In this document: in pieces, positions 44,743-54,101 of the stretch | Position numbering within the stretch: the first letter of the stretch is position 1 | How the letters are laid out: each line of letters opens with the position of its first letter | Assembly: GCF_003722335.1 (NCBI RefSeq) | Contig: NZ_CP026100.1 | Span: forward strand, 1,524,001 to 1,588,000 | Length of the DNA: 64,000 nucleotides | Reading direction: 5' to 3' | DNA from: Caulobacter flavus | GTDB lineage: Bacteria > Pseudomonadota > Alphaproteobacteria > Caulobacterales > Caulobacteraceae | The notes under the pieces: generated by a model | What the model was told of the DNA's origin: nothing | Seen by the model: the letters and a program-made list of their open reading frames with translations, nothing else | The model's database searches: none | Program-made: the position numbers and the translations under genes

Positions 44743-47700
44743 ATGGTGCGGCCAATGGCCGAGCCTCACGCCGACCCCGATTCCGTCAAGAAACCCGCCA
44801 AGCCCAAGCGGGGCCCGCGCCTGAGCAAGGCCGCGCTGGCCGACGCCGGGCTGGAGGCGGCGTCCTTCGCCATGATGGCGTTCATCGCCCTGGGCATGTC
44901 GGCCTATGCCGGCCGGCGCGAGATCAGTCAGGCCCTGGCCGAAGCATGGCTGGCCGAGCGCGGCATCGAGGGCCTGATCTCGGTCGAGAGCCTGGACGCT
45001 TCGGGCTTTTCCGGCTCGATCCGGCTGGGTCCCAAGAACGATCCCTACTTTTCGGCCAAGCGCATCGAGGTGGCCTACGACCTGCAGGCCCCGTGGTCGG
45101 GCGGGCCGTTCGCCATCGACACCCGCGCCGTGCGCATCACCAGCCCGCGCCTGCAGGCCCGCTACGACGGGCAAAAGCTGACCTTCGGCAAGCTGCAGCC
45201 GCTGATCGACGAGGCGCTGAAGTCGCCCGGCGAAGAGAAGGCGGGCGGGCCGGCGGTGCTGGTCGAGGACGCTCGCGTCACCCTGCAGACCCCCGGCGGC
45301 GTGGCCCGCCTGACCGGCGACGCCAGCCTGGACGACGGCCAGCTCCTGCGGCTGGACGCGGCGATCGCGGCCATGCGCTACGCCACCGAGGACCTGCAGG
45401 TCGAGTTGCGGGGGGCGGTGCTGAAGGCCCGCAAGCGCGGCGACCGGCTGTCGGTCGACGCCCGCGCGCAGATCGACGCCCTGGACGCCGAGCAGGTCGA
45501 CCTGGAGGGCGCCGACGCCCGGGTCGAGGCCGACGTGGCCTATCCCGACCTCAAGCGCCTGGCGGCGACCGGACCGGCCGACGTCAAGCTGTCGATCAAG
45601 GCGCAAGGCCTGAGGGCCGGCGAGACCAGCCTCGACGACGTCGAGACCCGCCTGACCCTGGCGGGCCTGGTGGCCGGCAACTTCACGCAAGGCGGCGCGG
45701 CCGCGCGGCTGTCGGGCCAGGCCCGGGCCGGGCGGCTGGTGGCGCCGGGGCTGGAGGCGCGCAGCTTCACCGCCGAGCTCGACAGCGACGCCCTGCGGGT
45801 GGACTTCGACAAGGCCGGCGCGCGGGTGCTGGGGCCGGCGAGGCTGCGCGGAACGGCCGAACGGGCGGTGGCTGGCGGCGCGGCCCTGACCCGCTCGGCG
45901 ATCGACATCAAGTCCAAGACCTTCGTGTTCAGCGCCCCCAAGGGCCGGCCGATGAGCGTGTCGGGCCCGATCCAGGTAGCCGCCGGCGTCGGCCGCGCGG
46001 CGCGCGACGGCCTGGGGCTGTCGGCCCTGGTGCTGGACGCCAAGGGCCGCTTCCAGGCGGGCGAGACCCTCAGTCTGAGCCTGGCCGGCCGGGCCGGGGC
46101 CGACGGGGCGGTGGCCGCCCCCGACGCCGAACGCCTGACCGCCGGCCTGCCCAGCCCGGAATACGCGGCGGCGGCCCGCAAGGCCCTGGCCGACTTCTCG
46201 CTCGACGCCGACGACCTGCGGCTGGAGATCGGCGAGGGCCGCGTGGCCGCCTTCGCCGGCAAGCCGGTGACCCTGGCGGCGGCCAGCGGCGCCAAGGCGA
46301 CCCTGACGCCGGGCGGCGGTCGTCTGCTGGAGAGTGTGGGCGGCGTCTCGCGCGGCGCGGCGACCCTGGCGCTGAACGGCGGCGGCCTGCCCGACCTGAC
46401 CCTGACGGCCGGCGACTGGCGGGCCGACGCGCGCGGCTTCTCCTCGCCCGTCACCCTGGTCGGCAAGCTGGACGTGCCGCCGGCCGAAGGGATCAGCGCC
46501 ACGATCAAGGGCCAGGCCCGCGCCTCTGGCGGCGTCTTCGACTTCCGTCTGGCCGGCTGCACGCCGGTCAAGGTGGCGGCCGTCGAAGCGGGCGAGGCCG
46601 GCGAGCGTCCGATCCAGGACATCGCGCTGGACGTCTGTCCCGTGTCGGCGCCGCTGGTGCGGGTGGCCAATGGCCGCTGGGAGGCCCAGGCCCGCTTCGC
46701 CAACGGCCGCGGCGCGATCACGGCGGCCGAAGCCAAGGCCGAGGGCGTGGCCGGGACCTTCGTCGGCGGCGGCCAGGGCTTCGACCGCGCCGAGGTGCGG
46801 CTGACCGAGGGCCGGCTCGTCGACGCGGCCTCGGCCAAGCGCTTCGAGCCGGTGAAGGCGACAGGCCGGTTGCAGCTGGCCTCGGGCGTCTGGACCGGCG
46901 GCGTCGACGTGGGCACGGCCAGCGGCTTTGCCCTGGGACGCATCGATATCCGCCATGGGGTGGAGAGCGGACGCGGCTCGGCGATCATCGACGCCTCGAA
47001 CATCGTCTTCACCAAGGAGGCGGGCCTGCAGCCGGTGGCCGTCAGCCCGATGGCCGCCTTCGCCAGCGAGGCCGAGGGCAAGGCCAGCTTCAGGGGCCGC
47101 TTCGACTGGACCGACAAGGGCGTGACCAGCAGCGGCGAGGTCGCCACGCAAGGGCTGGACTTCCGCGCCAGCCCGCTGGGCTTCGTGGCCACCCTGGCCG
47201 GCGACGTGAAGTTCGACAGCCTGGCGCCGCTGACCAGCGCGCCGGACCAGAGCCTGAAGATCACCCGCATCGACTCCATCGTGCCGCTTGAGGCGGTAGG
47301 CGCGGTGTTCACCCTGGGCGCCACCTCGCTGAAGGTCAGCGAGGCCGGCCTGACGGCGGCCAAGGGCAAGATCTCGATCGAGCCGGTGGACGTGCCGCTG
47401 AACGGCGGCCCGATCAGCGGCGTCATCGTCATCGACGGCCTGGATCTGGGCGAGCTGACCGCCGGCTCGACCCTGGCCGAGAAGGTCAAGCTGGACGCGG
47501 TGGTCTCGGGCCGCCTGCCGTTCCAGTTCAGCGACAAGGGTTTCAAGCTGCTGGACGGCAAGCTGTCGGCCATCAAGCCTGGCCGAATCTCGATCGCCCG
47601 CGAGGCGCTGACGGGCGTGGAGGCCAATCAGGGCGAGAGCGACAGCCCGGGCAACCCCAACAACCAGCCGGCCGCCGACGCGCCGGTCAACGCCATCCAG

Positions 47701-48021
47701 GACTTCGCCTACCAGGCCATGGAGAACCTGGCCTTCGACACCCTGGAGGCCGGGGTCAACTCCACGCCGAACGGGCGCCTGGGGGTGCTGTTCCACATCA
47801 AGGGCGAGCACGACCCGAAGGTCGCCGAGAAGGCCCGCGTGGGCATCCTCGAGCTGATCCGCGGCAAGGCCTTCCAGCGCCGGATCCCGCTGCCGGCCAA
47901 GACGCCGGTGGACCTGACGCTCGACACCTCGCTCAATTTCGACGAGCTTCTGGCCGCCTGGGGCCGTCGTTTCGCCGAAGAAACCGAAGAGACCCGCCGT
48001 TCAGCACCGGTTCAGCCGTGA
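44743..48021 (+). CDS. YdbH-like AsmA-family intermembrane lipid-transport protein
   Basis: The 1092-residue protein has an N-terminal membrane anchor (about 40-60, AASFAMMAFIALGMSAYAG) and a long, repetitive beta-strand-rich periplasmic body typical of AsmA-like bridge proteins. Its C-terminal region (about 850-1060, with GPISGVIVIDGLDLGELTAG, FHIKGEHDPKV and VDLTLDTSLNFDELL) matches the YdbH/dicarboxylate-transport family. In E. coli YdbH acts redundantly with TamB and YhdP in phospholipid movement to the outer membrane and works with the lipoprotein YnbE and YdbL. The next two genes encode exactly those partners. It is longer than E. coli YdbH. An alternative ATG is at 44755. Confidence 0.85.
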   Translation: MVRPMAEPHADPDSVKKPAKPKRGPRLSKAALADAGLEAASFAMMAFIALGMSAYAGRREISQALAEAWLAERGIEGLISVESLDASGFSGSIRLGPKNDPYFSAKRIEVAYDLQAPWSGGPFAIDTRAVRITSPRLQARYDGQKLTFGKLQPLIDEALKSPGEEKAGGPAVLVEDARVTLQTPGGVARLTGDASLDDGQLLRLDAAIAAMRYATEDLQVELRGAVLKARKRGDRLSVDARAQIDALDAEQVDLEGADARVEADVAYPDLKRLAATGPADVKLSIKAQGLRAGETSLDDVETRLTLAGLVAGNFTQGGAAARLSGQARAGRLVAPGLEARSFTAELDSDALRVDFDKAGARVLGPARLRGTAERAVAGGAALTRSAIDIKSKTFVFSAPKGRPMSVSGPIQVAAGVGRAARDGLGLSALVLDAKGRFQAGETLSLSLAGRAGADGAVAAPDAERLTAGLPSPEYAAAARKALADFSLDADDLRLEIGEGRVAAFAGKPVTLAAASGAKATLTPGGGRLLESVGGVSRGAATLALNGGGLPDLTLTAGDWRADARGFSSPVTLVGKLDVPPAEGISATIKGQARASGGVFDFRLAGCTPVKVAAVEAGEAGERPIQDIALDVCPVSAPLVRVANGRWEAQARFANGRGAITAAEAKAEGVAGTFVGGGQGFDRAEVRLTEGRLVDAASAKRFEPVKATGRLQLASGVWTGGVDVGTASGFALGRIDIRHGVESGRGSAIIDASNIVFTKEAGLQPVAVSPMAAFASEAEGKASFRGRFDWTDKGVTSSGEVATQGLDFRASPLGFVATLAGDVKFDSLAPLTSAPDQSLKITRIDSIVPLEAVGAVFTLGATSLKVSEAGLTAAKGKISIEPVDVPLNGGPISGVIVIDGLDLGELTAGSTLAEKVKLDAVVSGRLPFQFSDKGFKLLDGKLSAIKPGRISIAREALTGVEANQGESDSPGNPNNQPAADAPVNAIQDFAYQAMENLAFDTLEAGVNSTPNGRLGVLFHIKGEHDPKVAEKARVGILELIRGKAFQRRIPLPAKTPVDLTLDTSLNFDELLAAWGRRFAEETEETRRSAPVQP

Positions 48022-48056
48022 ACGACGAACCTGACGATCGAACTGGAGACCAACGC

Positions 48057-48236
48057 ATGCTCAAGCGCGCCCTGATCGCGACCCTGCTGGCGGCGGGAGG
48101 CCTGGCGGCCTGCACCCCCACCGTCCGCGTCAAGGTCGATCCGATCAACATCTACGCCAAGCTGGACGCCGACGTGCGGGTGCGGCTGGACAAGGAAGTC
48201 CAGACGCTGATCCAGCAAAACCCGAACCTGTTCTAA
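48057..48236 (+). CDS. YnbE-like outer-membrane lipoprotein
   Basis: The 59-residue lipoprotein has a signal peptide with lipobox LAAC (ATLLAAGGLAACTP). The mature part reads VRVKVDPINIYAKLDADVRV, then LDKEVQTLIQQNPNLF, the YnbE-like pattern. In E. coli YnbE adds strands to the end of YdbH to reach the outer membrane. It starts 36 bases after the YdbH-like stop, with GGAGAC as ribosome site; the frame is open 13 codons further upstream. Confidence 0.82.
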   Translation: MLKRALIATLLAAGGLAACTPTVRVKVDPINIYAKLDADVRVRLDKEVQTLIQQNPNLF

Positions 48237-48250
48237 GCAAGGAGACCGCC

Positions 48251-48604
48251 ATGATCCGCAAGACGATGACGGTTTTGGCCATCGCCGCCGCCATGGGCGC
48301 GGTCGCCGCCCCCGTGTTCGCCCAATCGGCCGCCGCCAAGGCCGCCGTTGACAGCGCCAAGGCCGCCGGCACGGTCGGCGAGCAGGCCGACGGCTTCCTC
48401 GGCATCGTGTCGGGCGGCGACGCCGACCTGCGCGCCGCCGTGGCCGAGATCAACACCGGCCGCGCGGCCGTCTACAAGGACACCGCCGCCAAGACCGGCG
48501 TCACCGCCGACGCGGCCGGCCAGGCCACCGCCAAGCAGCTCTATTCGCGTCTGGCCGCCGGCCAGTACTGGAAGCCGCTCGGCGGCGGCTGGGTGAAGAA
48601 GTAA
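48251..48604 (+). CDS. YdbL-like periplasmic protein (DUF1318)
   Basis: The 117-residue protein has a signal peptide cleaved near PVFAQSA and a helical mature domain with AAGTVGEQADGFLGIV, VAEINTGRAAVYKDTAAKTG and AKQLYSRLAAGQYWK, the DUF1318/YdbL signature. It is the third gene of the ydbH-ynbE-ydbL operon. In E. coli YdbL is thought to modulate the YdbH-YnbE bridge. AAGGAG precedes the start. Confidence 0.87.
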   Translation: MIRKTMTVLAIAAAMGAVAAPVFAQSAAAKAAVDSAKAAGTVGEQADGFLGIVSGGDADLRAAVAEINTGRAAVYKDTAAKTGVTADAAGQATAKQLYSRLAAGQYWKPLGGGWVKK

Positions 48605-48616
48605 GTCGCTGGCGTA

Positions 48617-48718
48617 GATGCTCCCCCTCTGGGAGCTGTCGCGGAGCGATTGAGGGGGTCTGGCCTTCGCGCCGGCCCCCTCCGGCCCTCTGGGCCACCT
48701 CCCCCAGAGGGGGAGGAT
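48617..48718. repeat. Palindromic extragenic repeat, family E (paired)
   Basis: The order is GATGCTCCCCCTCTGGGAGC...GAGCGATTGAGGGGGTC then GGCCCCCTCCGGCCCTCTGG...CTCCCCCAGAGGGGGAGG. The halves are mirror modules in the opposite order to those at 50665-50767. Confidence 0.8.
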
Positions 48719-48730
48719 TTGAGACACCAA

Positions 48731-48766
48731 ACGCCGCGACAGCCTTGCAGCCGTCGCGGCGTTTTT
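48731..48766. terminator. Intrinsic terminator between ydbL and SDR genes
   Basis: ACGCCGCGAC (48731-48740) pairs with GTCGCGGCGT (48753-48762) around a 12-base loop, followed by TTTTTC. It serves the plus-strand ydbH operon and lies just before the convergent SDR stop. Confidence 0.88.
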
Positions 48767-48776
48767 CTTTGCCGGC

Positions 48777-49559
<783 letters not shown>

Positions 49560-49616
49560 GGACGTTTCCCCTGGGGTTGCGTTTAATTGGTCTCTGTTGA
49601 GGAGCGGTTTAACCCG

Positions 49617-50039
49617 ATGAGCGCCGACGCCAAACCATCCCCCGACGTCAACGGCGGCGTGACGCCCGACGACGTGCTGGATCCGAGGAAGGCGCTGGTG
49701 CCGGCCGCGGTCCGGGTCAACGAGCAGAAGGTGGCGCGCGGCTTCTGGCCGAAGATGCGCCGCGTGGCCTCGAAGATCCCGTTCGCCGCCGACGCCCTGT
49801 CGCTGTGGTGGTGCGCGCGTGATCCCGAGACGCCGACGGCGGCCAAGGGCATGATGTTCGCGGCCCTGGCCTATTTCGTGCTGCCCACCGACGCCATTCC
49901 CGACGTGCTGCCGGCCATCGGCTTCACCGACGACGCCGCCGTGATCGCCGCCCTGCTGGCCATCGTCGGCAAGAACCTCAAGCCCCGTCACAAGGACGCC
50001 GCCCAGGCCTTCCTCTCCAAGCTTTCCAAGGATGACTGA
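49617..50039 (+). CDS. DUF1232 (YkvA-like) membrane protein
   Basis: The 140-residue protein carries the DUF1232 signature (about residues 85-120: FAALAYFVLPTDAIPDVLPA then IGFTDDAAVIAALL), with a hydrophobic helical pair. The ATG at 49617 follows GAGGAGC. Its last 8 bases overlap the YhhN gene, so the two are coupled. Function is unknown. Confidence 0.85.
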   Translation: MSADAKPSPDVNGGVTPDDVLDPRKALVPAAVRVNEQKVARGFWPKMRRVASKIPFAADALSLWWCARDPETPTAAKGMMFAALAYFVLPTDAIPDVLPAIGFTDDAAVIAALLAIVGKNLKPRHKDAAQAFLSKLSKDD

Positions 50040-50664
50040 CGCGATCCTGTGGGCGATCTGCGGCGCTTGCGCCCTGGCCTATGGCCTGGTGCTGGTGGAG
50101 CGCCCGCCGTCGTTCATCCGCACGCTGGTCAAGACCGCCGCCACCGGCGCCCTGGCGGTGCTGGCCTATCTGGAGGGCGGCTCTGGCCTGCTGGCCGTGG
50201 CCCTGACCCTGTGCGCCCTGGGCGACGCCTTCCTGGCCGGCGATCCCAAGCGCTGGCTGCCGTTTGGCCTGGCGGCGTTCCTGGCCGGGCACGTGGTCTA
50301 CGTGATCGTCTTCTGGCGCGAGCGCGCGGCGCCCGGCCAGACCTTCTTCGTGCTGGCGCCGGTCGCGGCCCTGGTCGGGGCGGTGATGCTGCGGCGGCTG
50401 TGGGGCTCGCTCGGACCGCTGCGGCCGGCGGTGCTGGCCTATGTGGCGGCGATCCTGGCCATGGTGGTCTCGGCCGCCGCCTTGCCCGCCGTCCGCTGGC
50501 TGGCGACGGCCGGTGCCGTGGCGTTCATGGCCTCGGACGCGATCCTGGCCTTCGACCTGTTCAAGGGCGCGAAACTGTTCGGCTCGGCCAGGCTCACGGC
50601 CTGGGCCGTGTGGTTCCTCTACATCGGCGGCCAGGCGGGGATCGTGCTGGGGATGCTGCGGTAG
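50032..50664 (+). CDS. YhhN family lysoplasmalogenase-like membrane protein
   Basis: The 210-residue protein has eight predicted membrane helices and the conserved CALGDAFLAGDPKRWLPFGL segment and MASDAILAFDLFKGAKL near the C-terminus, both YhhN hallmarks containing likely catalytic aspartates. Eukaryotic relatives (TMEM86) are lysoplasmalogenases; the bacterial substrate is uncertain. It is coupled to DUF1232. Confidence 0.87.
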   Translation: MTDAILWAICGACALAYGLVLVERPPSFIRTLVKTAATGALAVLAYLEGGSGLLAVALTLCALGDAFLAGDPKRWLPFGLAAFLAGHVVYVIVFWRERAAPGQTFFVLAPVAALVGAVMLRRLWGSLGPLRPAVLAYVAAILAMVVSAAALPAVRWLATAGAVAFMASDAILAFDLFKGAKLFGSARLTAWAVWFLYIGGQAGIVLGMLR

Positions 50665-50767
50665 ACCCCCTCCGGCCCTCCGGGCCACCTCCCCCAGAGG
50701 GGGAGGATTTAGCAAGACAGATGCTCCCCCCTCTGGGGGAGCTGTCGCAGAGCGACTGAGGGGGTCT
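50665..50767. repeat. Palindromic extragenic repeat, family E (paired)
   Basis: GACCCCCTCCGGCCCTCCGG...CTCCCCCAGAGGGGGAGG is followed by GATGCTCCCCCCTCTGGGGG...CAGAGCGACTGAGGGGGTC, making a roughly 100-base inverted repeat at the convergent YhhN and gshA ends. It can serve as a bidirectional terminator-like structure. Confidence 0.82.
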
Positions 50768-50775
50768 TCCCGACC

Positions 50776-52137
50776 TTAGTAAGCGCCTTCGTCGAACAGC
50801 TTGCCGATGTCGCCCTGCCATTGCCCGTGGAACTTCTCCAGCAGGCGTTCGGCGGGCGTGATCCCGCTGTCGGCGATCTCTTCCAGTTCGCCCAGATAGA
50901 TCGTCTCGTCGAGGAAGCCGCCGTTCAGCTGGGCGCGGTTCTTCAGGCCCGACTTGGCGATGGCGACGAAGTCCCTGGCCACGTCCTGCACGCTGCGGCC
51001 GGCGACCCGCGCCTTCAGGCCCAGGCGCGGCACGTCGCGGCGCAGGCCCTCGCGGTCCTCGACCGTCCAGTCCTTGGCCAGGTCCCAGGCCGCCGCCAGG
51101 GCCGCGTCGTCGTAGAACACGCCGGTCCACAGGGCCGGCAGGGCGCACAGGCGACTCCACGGGCCCGCGTCCGCGCCGCGCATTTCCAGGTAGGTCTTCA
51201 GGCGCACCTCGGGGAACGCCGTGGTGGCGTGGTCGGCCCAGTCCTTGATCGTGGCGCGCTCGCCGCCGACTTCCTCGATCTTGCCGTCGATGAAGTCGCG
51301 GAAGCTGCGGCCGGCCAGGTCGATGTAGCGGTCGCCGCGCTTGGCGAAGTACATCGGCACGTCCAGCATGTACTGGGCGTAGCGCTCGAAGCCGAAGCCG
51401 TCCTCGAACACGAACGACAGGAGGCCCGTGCGGTTGGGGTCGGTGTCGGTCCAGACATTCGCCCGCGCGGAGAGGAAGCCGTTGGGCTTGCCTTCCGTGA
51501 ACGGAGAATTGGCGAACAGCGCGGTGGCGATCGGCTGCAGGGCCAGGCTCATGCGGAACTTGGCGACCATGTCGGCTTCGCTCTCGAAGTCGAGATTGGC
51601 CTGCACCGTGCAGGTGCGCAACATCATGTCGAGGCCCAGGTTACCGACCTTGGGCATGTACTCGCGCATGATCACGTACCGGCCCTTGGGCATGACCGGC
51701 ACGTCCTCGCGCTTCCACTCCGGCGAGAAGCCGACGCCGAGGAAGCCCAGGCCCAGTTCGTCGGCCACGGCCTTGACCTCGTCGAGGTGGCCGCCGGTCT
51801 CCTCGCAGATGTCGTGCATGGTCTTGAGCGGGGCGCCGGAGAGCTCGAACTGGCCGCCGGGCTCGAGGCTGACATTGGCGCCGTTGCGCTCGAGGCCGAT
51901 GATCACATCGCCCTCCATCACCGGCTTCCAGCCGAAGCGCTGCAGGCCGACCAGCAGGGCGTGCACGCCCTTGTCGCCGTAGTAGGGCACGGGCGCATGC
52001 GAGCCGAGATAGAAGCCGAACTTCTCGTGCTCGGCGCCGACGCGGAAGGCCGACCGGGGTTTGCTGCCTGCGGCGAAATAGGCGGTCAGGTCTTCGAGGG
52101 TCAGCGGGCGCTGATCCAGGCTGGCGGTGTCGGCCAT
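50776..52137 (-). CDS. gshA: Glutamate-cysteine ligase (alphaproteobacterial/plant type)
   Basis: The 453-residue GCS2-type enzyme catalyses the first step of glutathione synthesis. RVGAEHEKFGFYLGSHAPVP holds the ATP and glutamate-binding glutamates, and ERNGANVSLEPGGQFELSGA is the core substrate motif; YMPKVGNLGLDMMLRTCTVQ and YLEMRGADAG follow. This form resembles plant and alphaproteobacterial GshA rather than E. coli GshA. The ATG at 52137 follows AGGGGAGAC. No gshB is in the window. Confidence 0.95.
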   Translation of the reverse strand: MADTASLDQRPLTLEDLTAYFAAGSKPRSAFRVGAEHEKFGFYLGSHAPVPYYGDKGVHALLVGLQRFGWKPVMEGDVIIGLERNGANVSLEPGGQFELSGAPLKTMHDICEETGGHLDEVKAVADELGLGFLGVGFSPEWKREDVPVMPKGRYVIMREYMPKVGNLGLDMMLRTCTVQANLDFESEADMVAKFRMSLALQPIATALFANSPFTEGKPNGFLSARANVWTDTDPNRTGLLSFVFEDGFGFERYAQYMLDVPMYFAKRGDRYIDLAGRSFRDFIDGKIEEVGGERATIKDWADHATTAFPEVRLKTYLEMRGADAGPWSRLCALPALWTGVFYDDAALAAAWDLAKDWTVEDREGLRRDVPRLGLKARVAGRSVQDVARDFVAIAKSGLKNRAQLNGGFLDETIYLGELEEIADSGITPAERLLEKFHGQWQGDIGKLFDEGAY

Positions 52138-52408
52138 CGCCGTCTCCCCTAAAATCCAACGTCACAGGAGGGGAGAGGCCCTGTCCCCCGACCGCGCGAT
52201 CGTGCGCAGTTGGGCGCTGTCTTAGCCGACCACAAGAGGGTCCGCCACAAATAGCGTTACCGTTCGGTCTCCCCACGCCCGCAGGCGGCGGAGGAGCGGG
52301 ACGGCGTCGGACCTGGCAGCGACAAAAATCACCATTCTCTTCCACGCGGAACCGCCTAAGGATCGGCGGCGGGAACGTCGGTGAAAACCGAAAAGCCGGG
52401 GGAATCGA

Positions 52409-53176
52409 ATGAAGTTCGCAGCACTGTTGGCGGCCGGCGCGCTGCTGGTCGCCGCGCCGGCGCTGGCGCAGGAGGCCGCGCCGGGCGCGCAATACGTCGC
52501 CGCCGCCCAGGAGGCCGCCAAGGCCGGGAACAAGGAAGAAGCCTTCCGGCAGATGGAGCTGGCGGCCAAGGCCGGCAACGTGATGGTCGCCTACTTCCTG
52601 GGCCGGGCCTACGAGCAGGGCGGCGACGTGCCAAAGGACGAGGCCCGGGCGCTGGCCTATTTCAAGCAGGCGGCGGACGGCGGCCACATGGACGCCGAGT
52701 ACCGGATCGGCATGCGTCACCTGAGCGGCGAGGGGCTGCCGCGCGATCGCGACAAGGCCATCGACTACCTGGTCGGCGCCGACCGTCACGGCTCGATGCG
52801 CGCCAACGCCGAACTGTCGAAGATCGCCCAGGCCGAGGACCAGAAGCTGGTCTGCGCCAAGGAGGCGATCGCGCGGCTGGGCTACGAGCGCGCCCGCACC
52901 ACCACGGCGATGTTCGCCGACGCCAACGAATTCGTGCGCCCGGCCGGAAGCGGCGGCGACTTCGTCTCGCTGTACGGGCCCGACGACGGAAGCATGATGG
53001 CCGCATCGCGCTACAGGGCGGTGAGGCTGAGGGTCGAGGGATACCGCGCCGTGCGCGAGCAGAAGGTCTCTGGCGGCTCGGCGAGCGTAACCTTCTACGA
53101 GTACGAGGGCCGGGGAGACCCGTCAGCCCAGGGGGCCAAGGACGCGGAGTTCGTGCGCAAGGCCTGCGGCCTGTGA
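52409..53176 (+). CDS. Sel1-repeat secreted protein
   Basis: The 255-residue protein has a signal peptide (KFAALLAAGALLVAAPALAQE) and three Sel1-like repeats (about 35-145: LAAKAGNVMVAYFLGRAYEQ, YFKQAADGGHMDAEYRIGMR, YLVGADRHGSMRANAELSKI). The C-terminal 90 residues are beta-rich with two isolated cysteines. Sel1 repeats act in protein-protein interaction; the partner is not apparent. It starts after a 271-base intergenic region with no visible gene. Confidence 0.82.
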   Translation: MKFAALLAAGALLVAAPALAQEAAPGAQYVAAAQEAAKAGNKEEAFRQMELAAKAGNVMVAYFLGRAYEQGGDVPKDEARALAYFKQAADGGHMDAEYRIGMRHLSGEGLPRDRDKAIDYLVGADRHGSMRANAELSKIAQAEDQKLVCAKEAIARLGYERARTTTAMFADANEFVRPAGSGGDFVSLYGPDDGSMMAASRYRAVRLRVEGYRAVREQKVSGGSASVTFYEYEGRGDPSAQGAKDAEFVRKACGL

Positions 53177-53188
53177 GGGGCATAAGGT

Positions 53189-53232
53189 CCTCTCCCCGTG
53201 GGAGAGGTGTCGGCGAAGCCGACGGAGAGGGG
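53189..53232. repeat. Palindromic extragenic repeat, family G
   Basis: CCTCTCCCCGTGGGAGAGG then TGTCGGCGAAGCCGACGGAG and AGGGG. The same module, inverted, is at 63644-63690. Confidence 0.75.
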
Positions 53233-53275
53233 AGCGACTGGGAGATCGGCCAATAGCTGCGGAAGCTGAAAACGG

Positions 53276-53321
53276 CCCCCCTCCGGCCCTTCGGGCCACC
53301 TCCCCCAGAGGGGGAGGATCT
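53276..53321. repeat. Solo half of the family E repeat
   Basis: CCCCCTCCGGCCCTTCGGGCC and CTCCCCCAGAGGGGGAGGAT correspond to one half of the paired elements at 48617 and 50665. It lies at the end of rsmE. Confidence 0.75.
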
Positions 53322-53322
53322 C

Positions 53323-54039
53323 CTACTTCCAGTCCCCCGCCGCGGCTTGCCACAGGGTCATGGCGCTGATGGCGGCGGTGTCGGCGCGCAGGATGCGCGG
53401 GCCGAGCGAGATCGGGGTGACGAAGGGCAGGGACCGCAGGCGTTCCCGCTCCTCGGGGGCGAAGCCGCCTTCGGGGCCGATCAGGATGGCGGCGGGGGCG
53501 CCCGTGCCGGCCAAGGCCTCGATGGCGGGCCTGGCGTCGCCGCCCTCGTCGCAGAACACCAGGCGGCGGCTCTCGTCCCAGCCGTCGAGGATCTTGTCGA
53601 GTTTCTCCGGATCGAGGATCGCCGGCACGTCGAGGCGGCCGGTCTGCTCGGCGGCCTCCATGGCGATGGCGTCCAGGCGCGCCAGCTTCATGTAGTCGAC
53701 ATTGGTGCGGCGGGTGATCGTCAGGCGCACGCGGCGCGCGCCCAGTTCGGCCGCCTTCTCGACGATGGTCTCGACCCGGCCGCGCTTGACCATGGCGACG
53801 ATCAGCTCGAGGTCGGGCGGGGTGGTCTGGGCGCGGGTCTGTTCCTCCGCCTTCAGCAGGCAGCCGCGCTTGCCGGCGTCTACCAGGCTGGCGCGCCACT
53901 CGCCGTCGGTTCCGTTGAACACCAGGATCTCGTCGCCGACGCCGAGGCGCATGACCTGGACGAGATAGCGCGACTGCTCCTGGGTCGGAGCGATTCCGGC
54001 GTCCTTGGACAGCGGTTGGGGCACGAAAAGGCGGATCAT
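53323..54039 (-). CDS. rsmE: 16S rRNA (uracil-1498-N3)-methyltransferase
   Basis: The 238-residue SPOUT-class enzyme methylates U1498 of 16S rRNA. An N-terminal PUA-like domain (IRLFVPQPLSKD...RYLVQVMRLGVGDEILVFNG) precedes the trefoil knot with KRGRVETIVEKAAELGARRV, LIGPEGGFAPEERERL and ISLGPRILRADTAAISAMTL, which bind S-adenosylmethionine. It is divergent from ppk2 with a short gap. Confidence 0.95.
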   Translation of the reverse strand: MIRLFVPQPLSKDAGIAPTQEQSRYLVQVMRLGVGDEILVFNGTDGEWRASLVDAGKRGCLLKAEEQTRAQTTPPDLELIVAMVKRGRVETIVEKAAELGARRVRLTITRRTNVDYMKLARLDAIAMEAAEQTGRLDVPAILDPEKLDKILDGWDESRRLVFCDEGGDARPAIEALAGTGAPAAILIGPEGGFAPEERERLRSLPFVTPISLGPRILRADTAAISAMTLWQAAAGDWK

Positions 54040-54101
54040 GCGCTCCTTCTAGCGCAGGTTCGCTTTCAGGGGGTAGGCTCGCTGCGGAACAAGGATGGGC
54101 C

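Noticed and set aside
44680-47811. 1043-codon open frame antisense to the YdbH-like gene
   Set aside because: It is low-complexity (Arg, Gly, Ala, His, Asp, Gln), has no recognisable domain, and mirrors a real gene with matching operon partners. High GC content creates long antisense frames.
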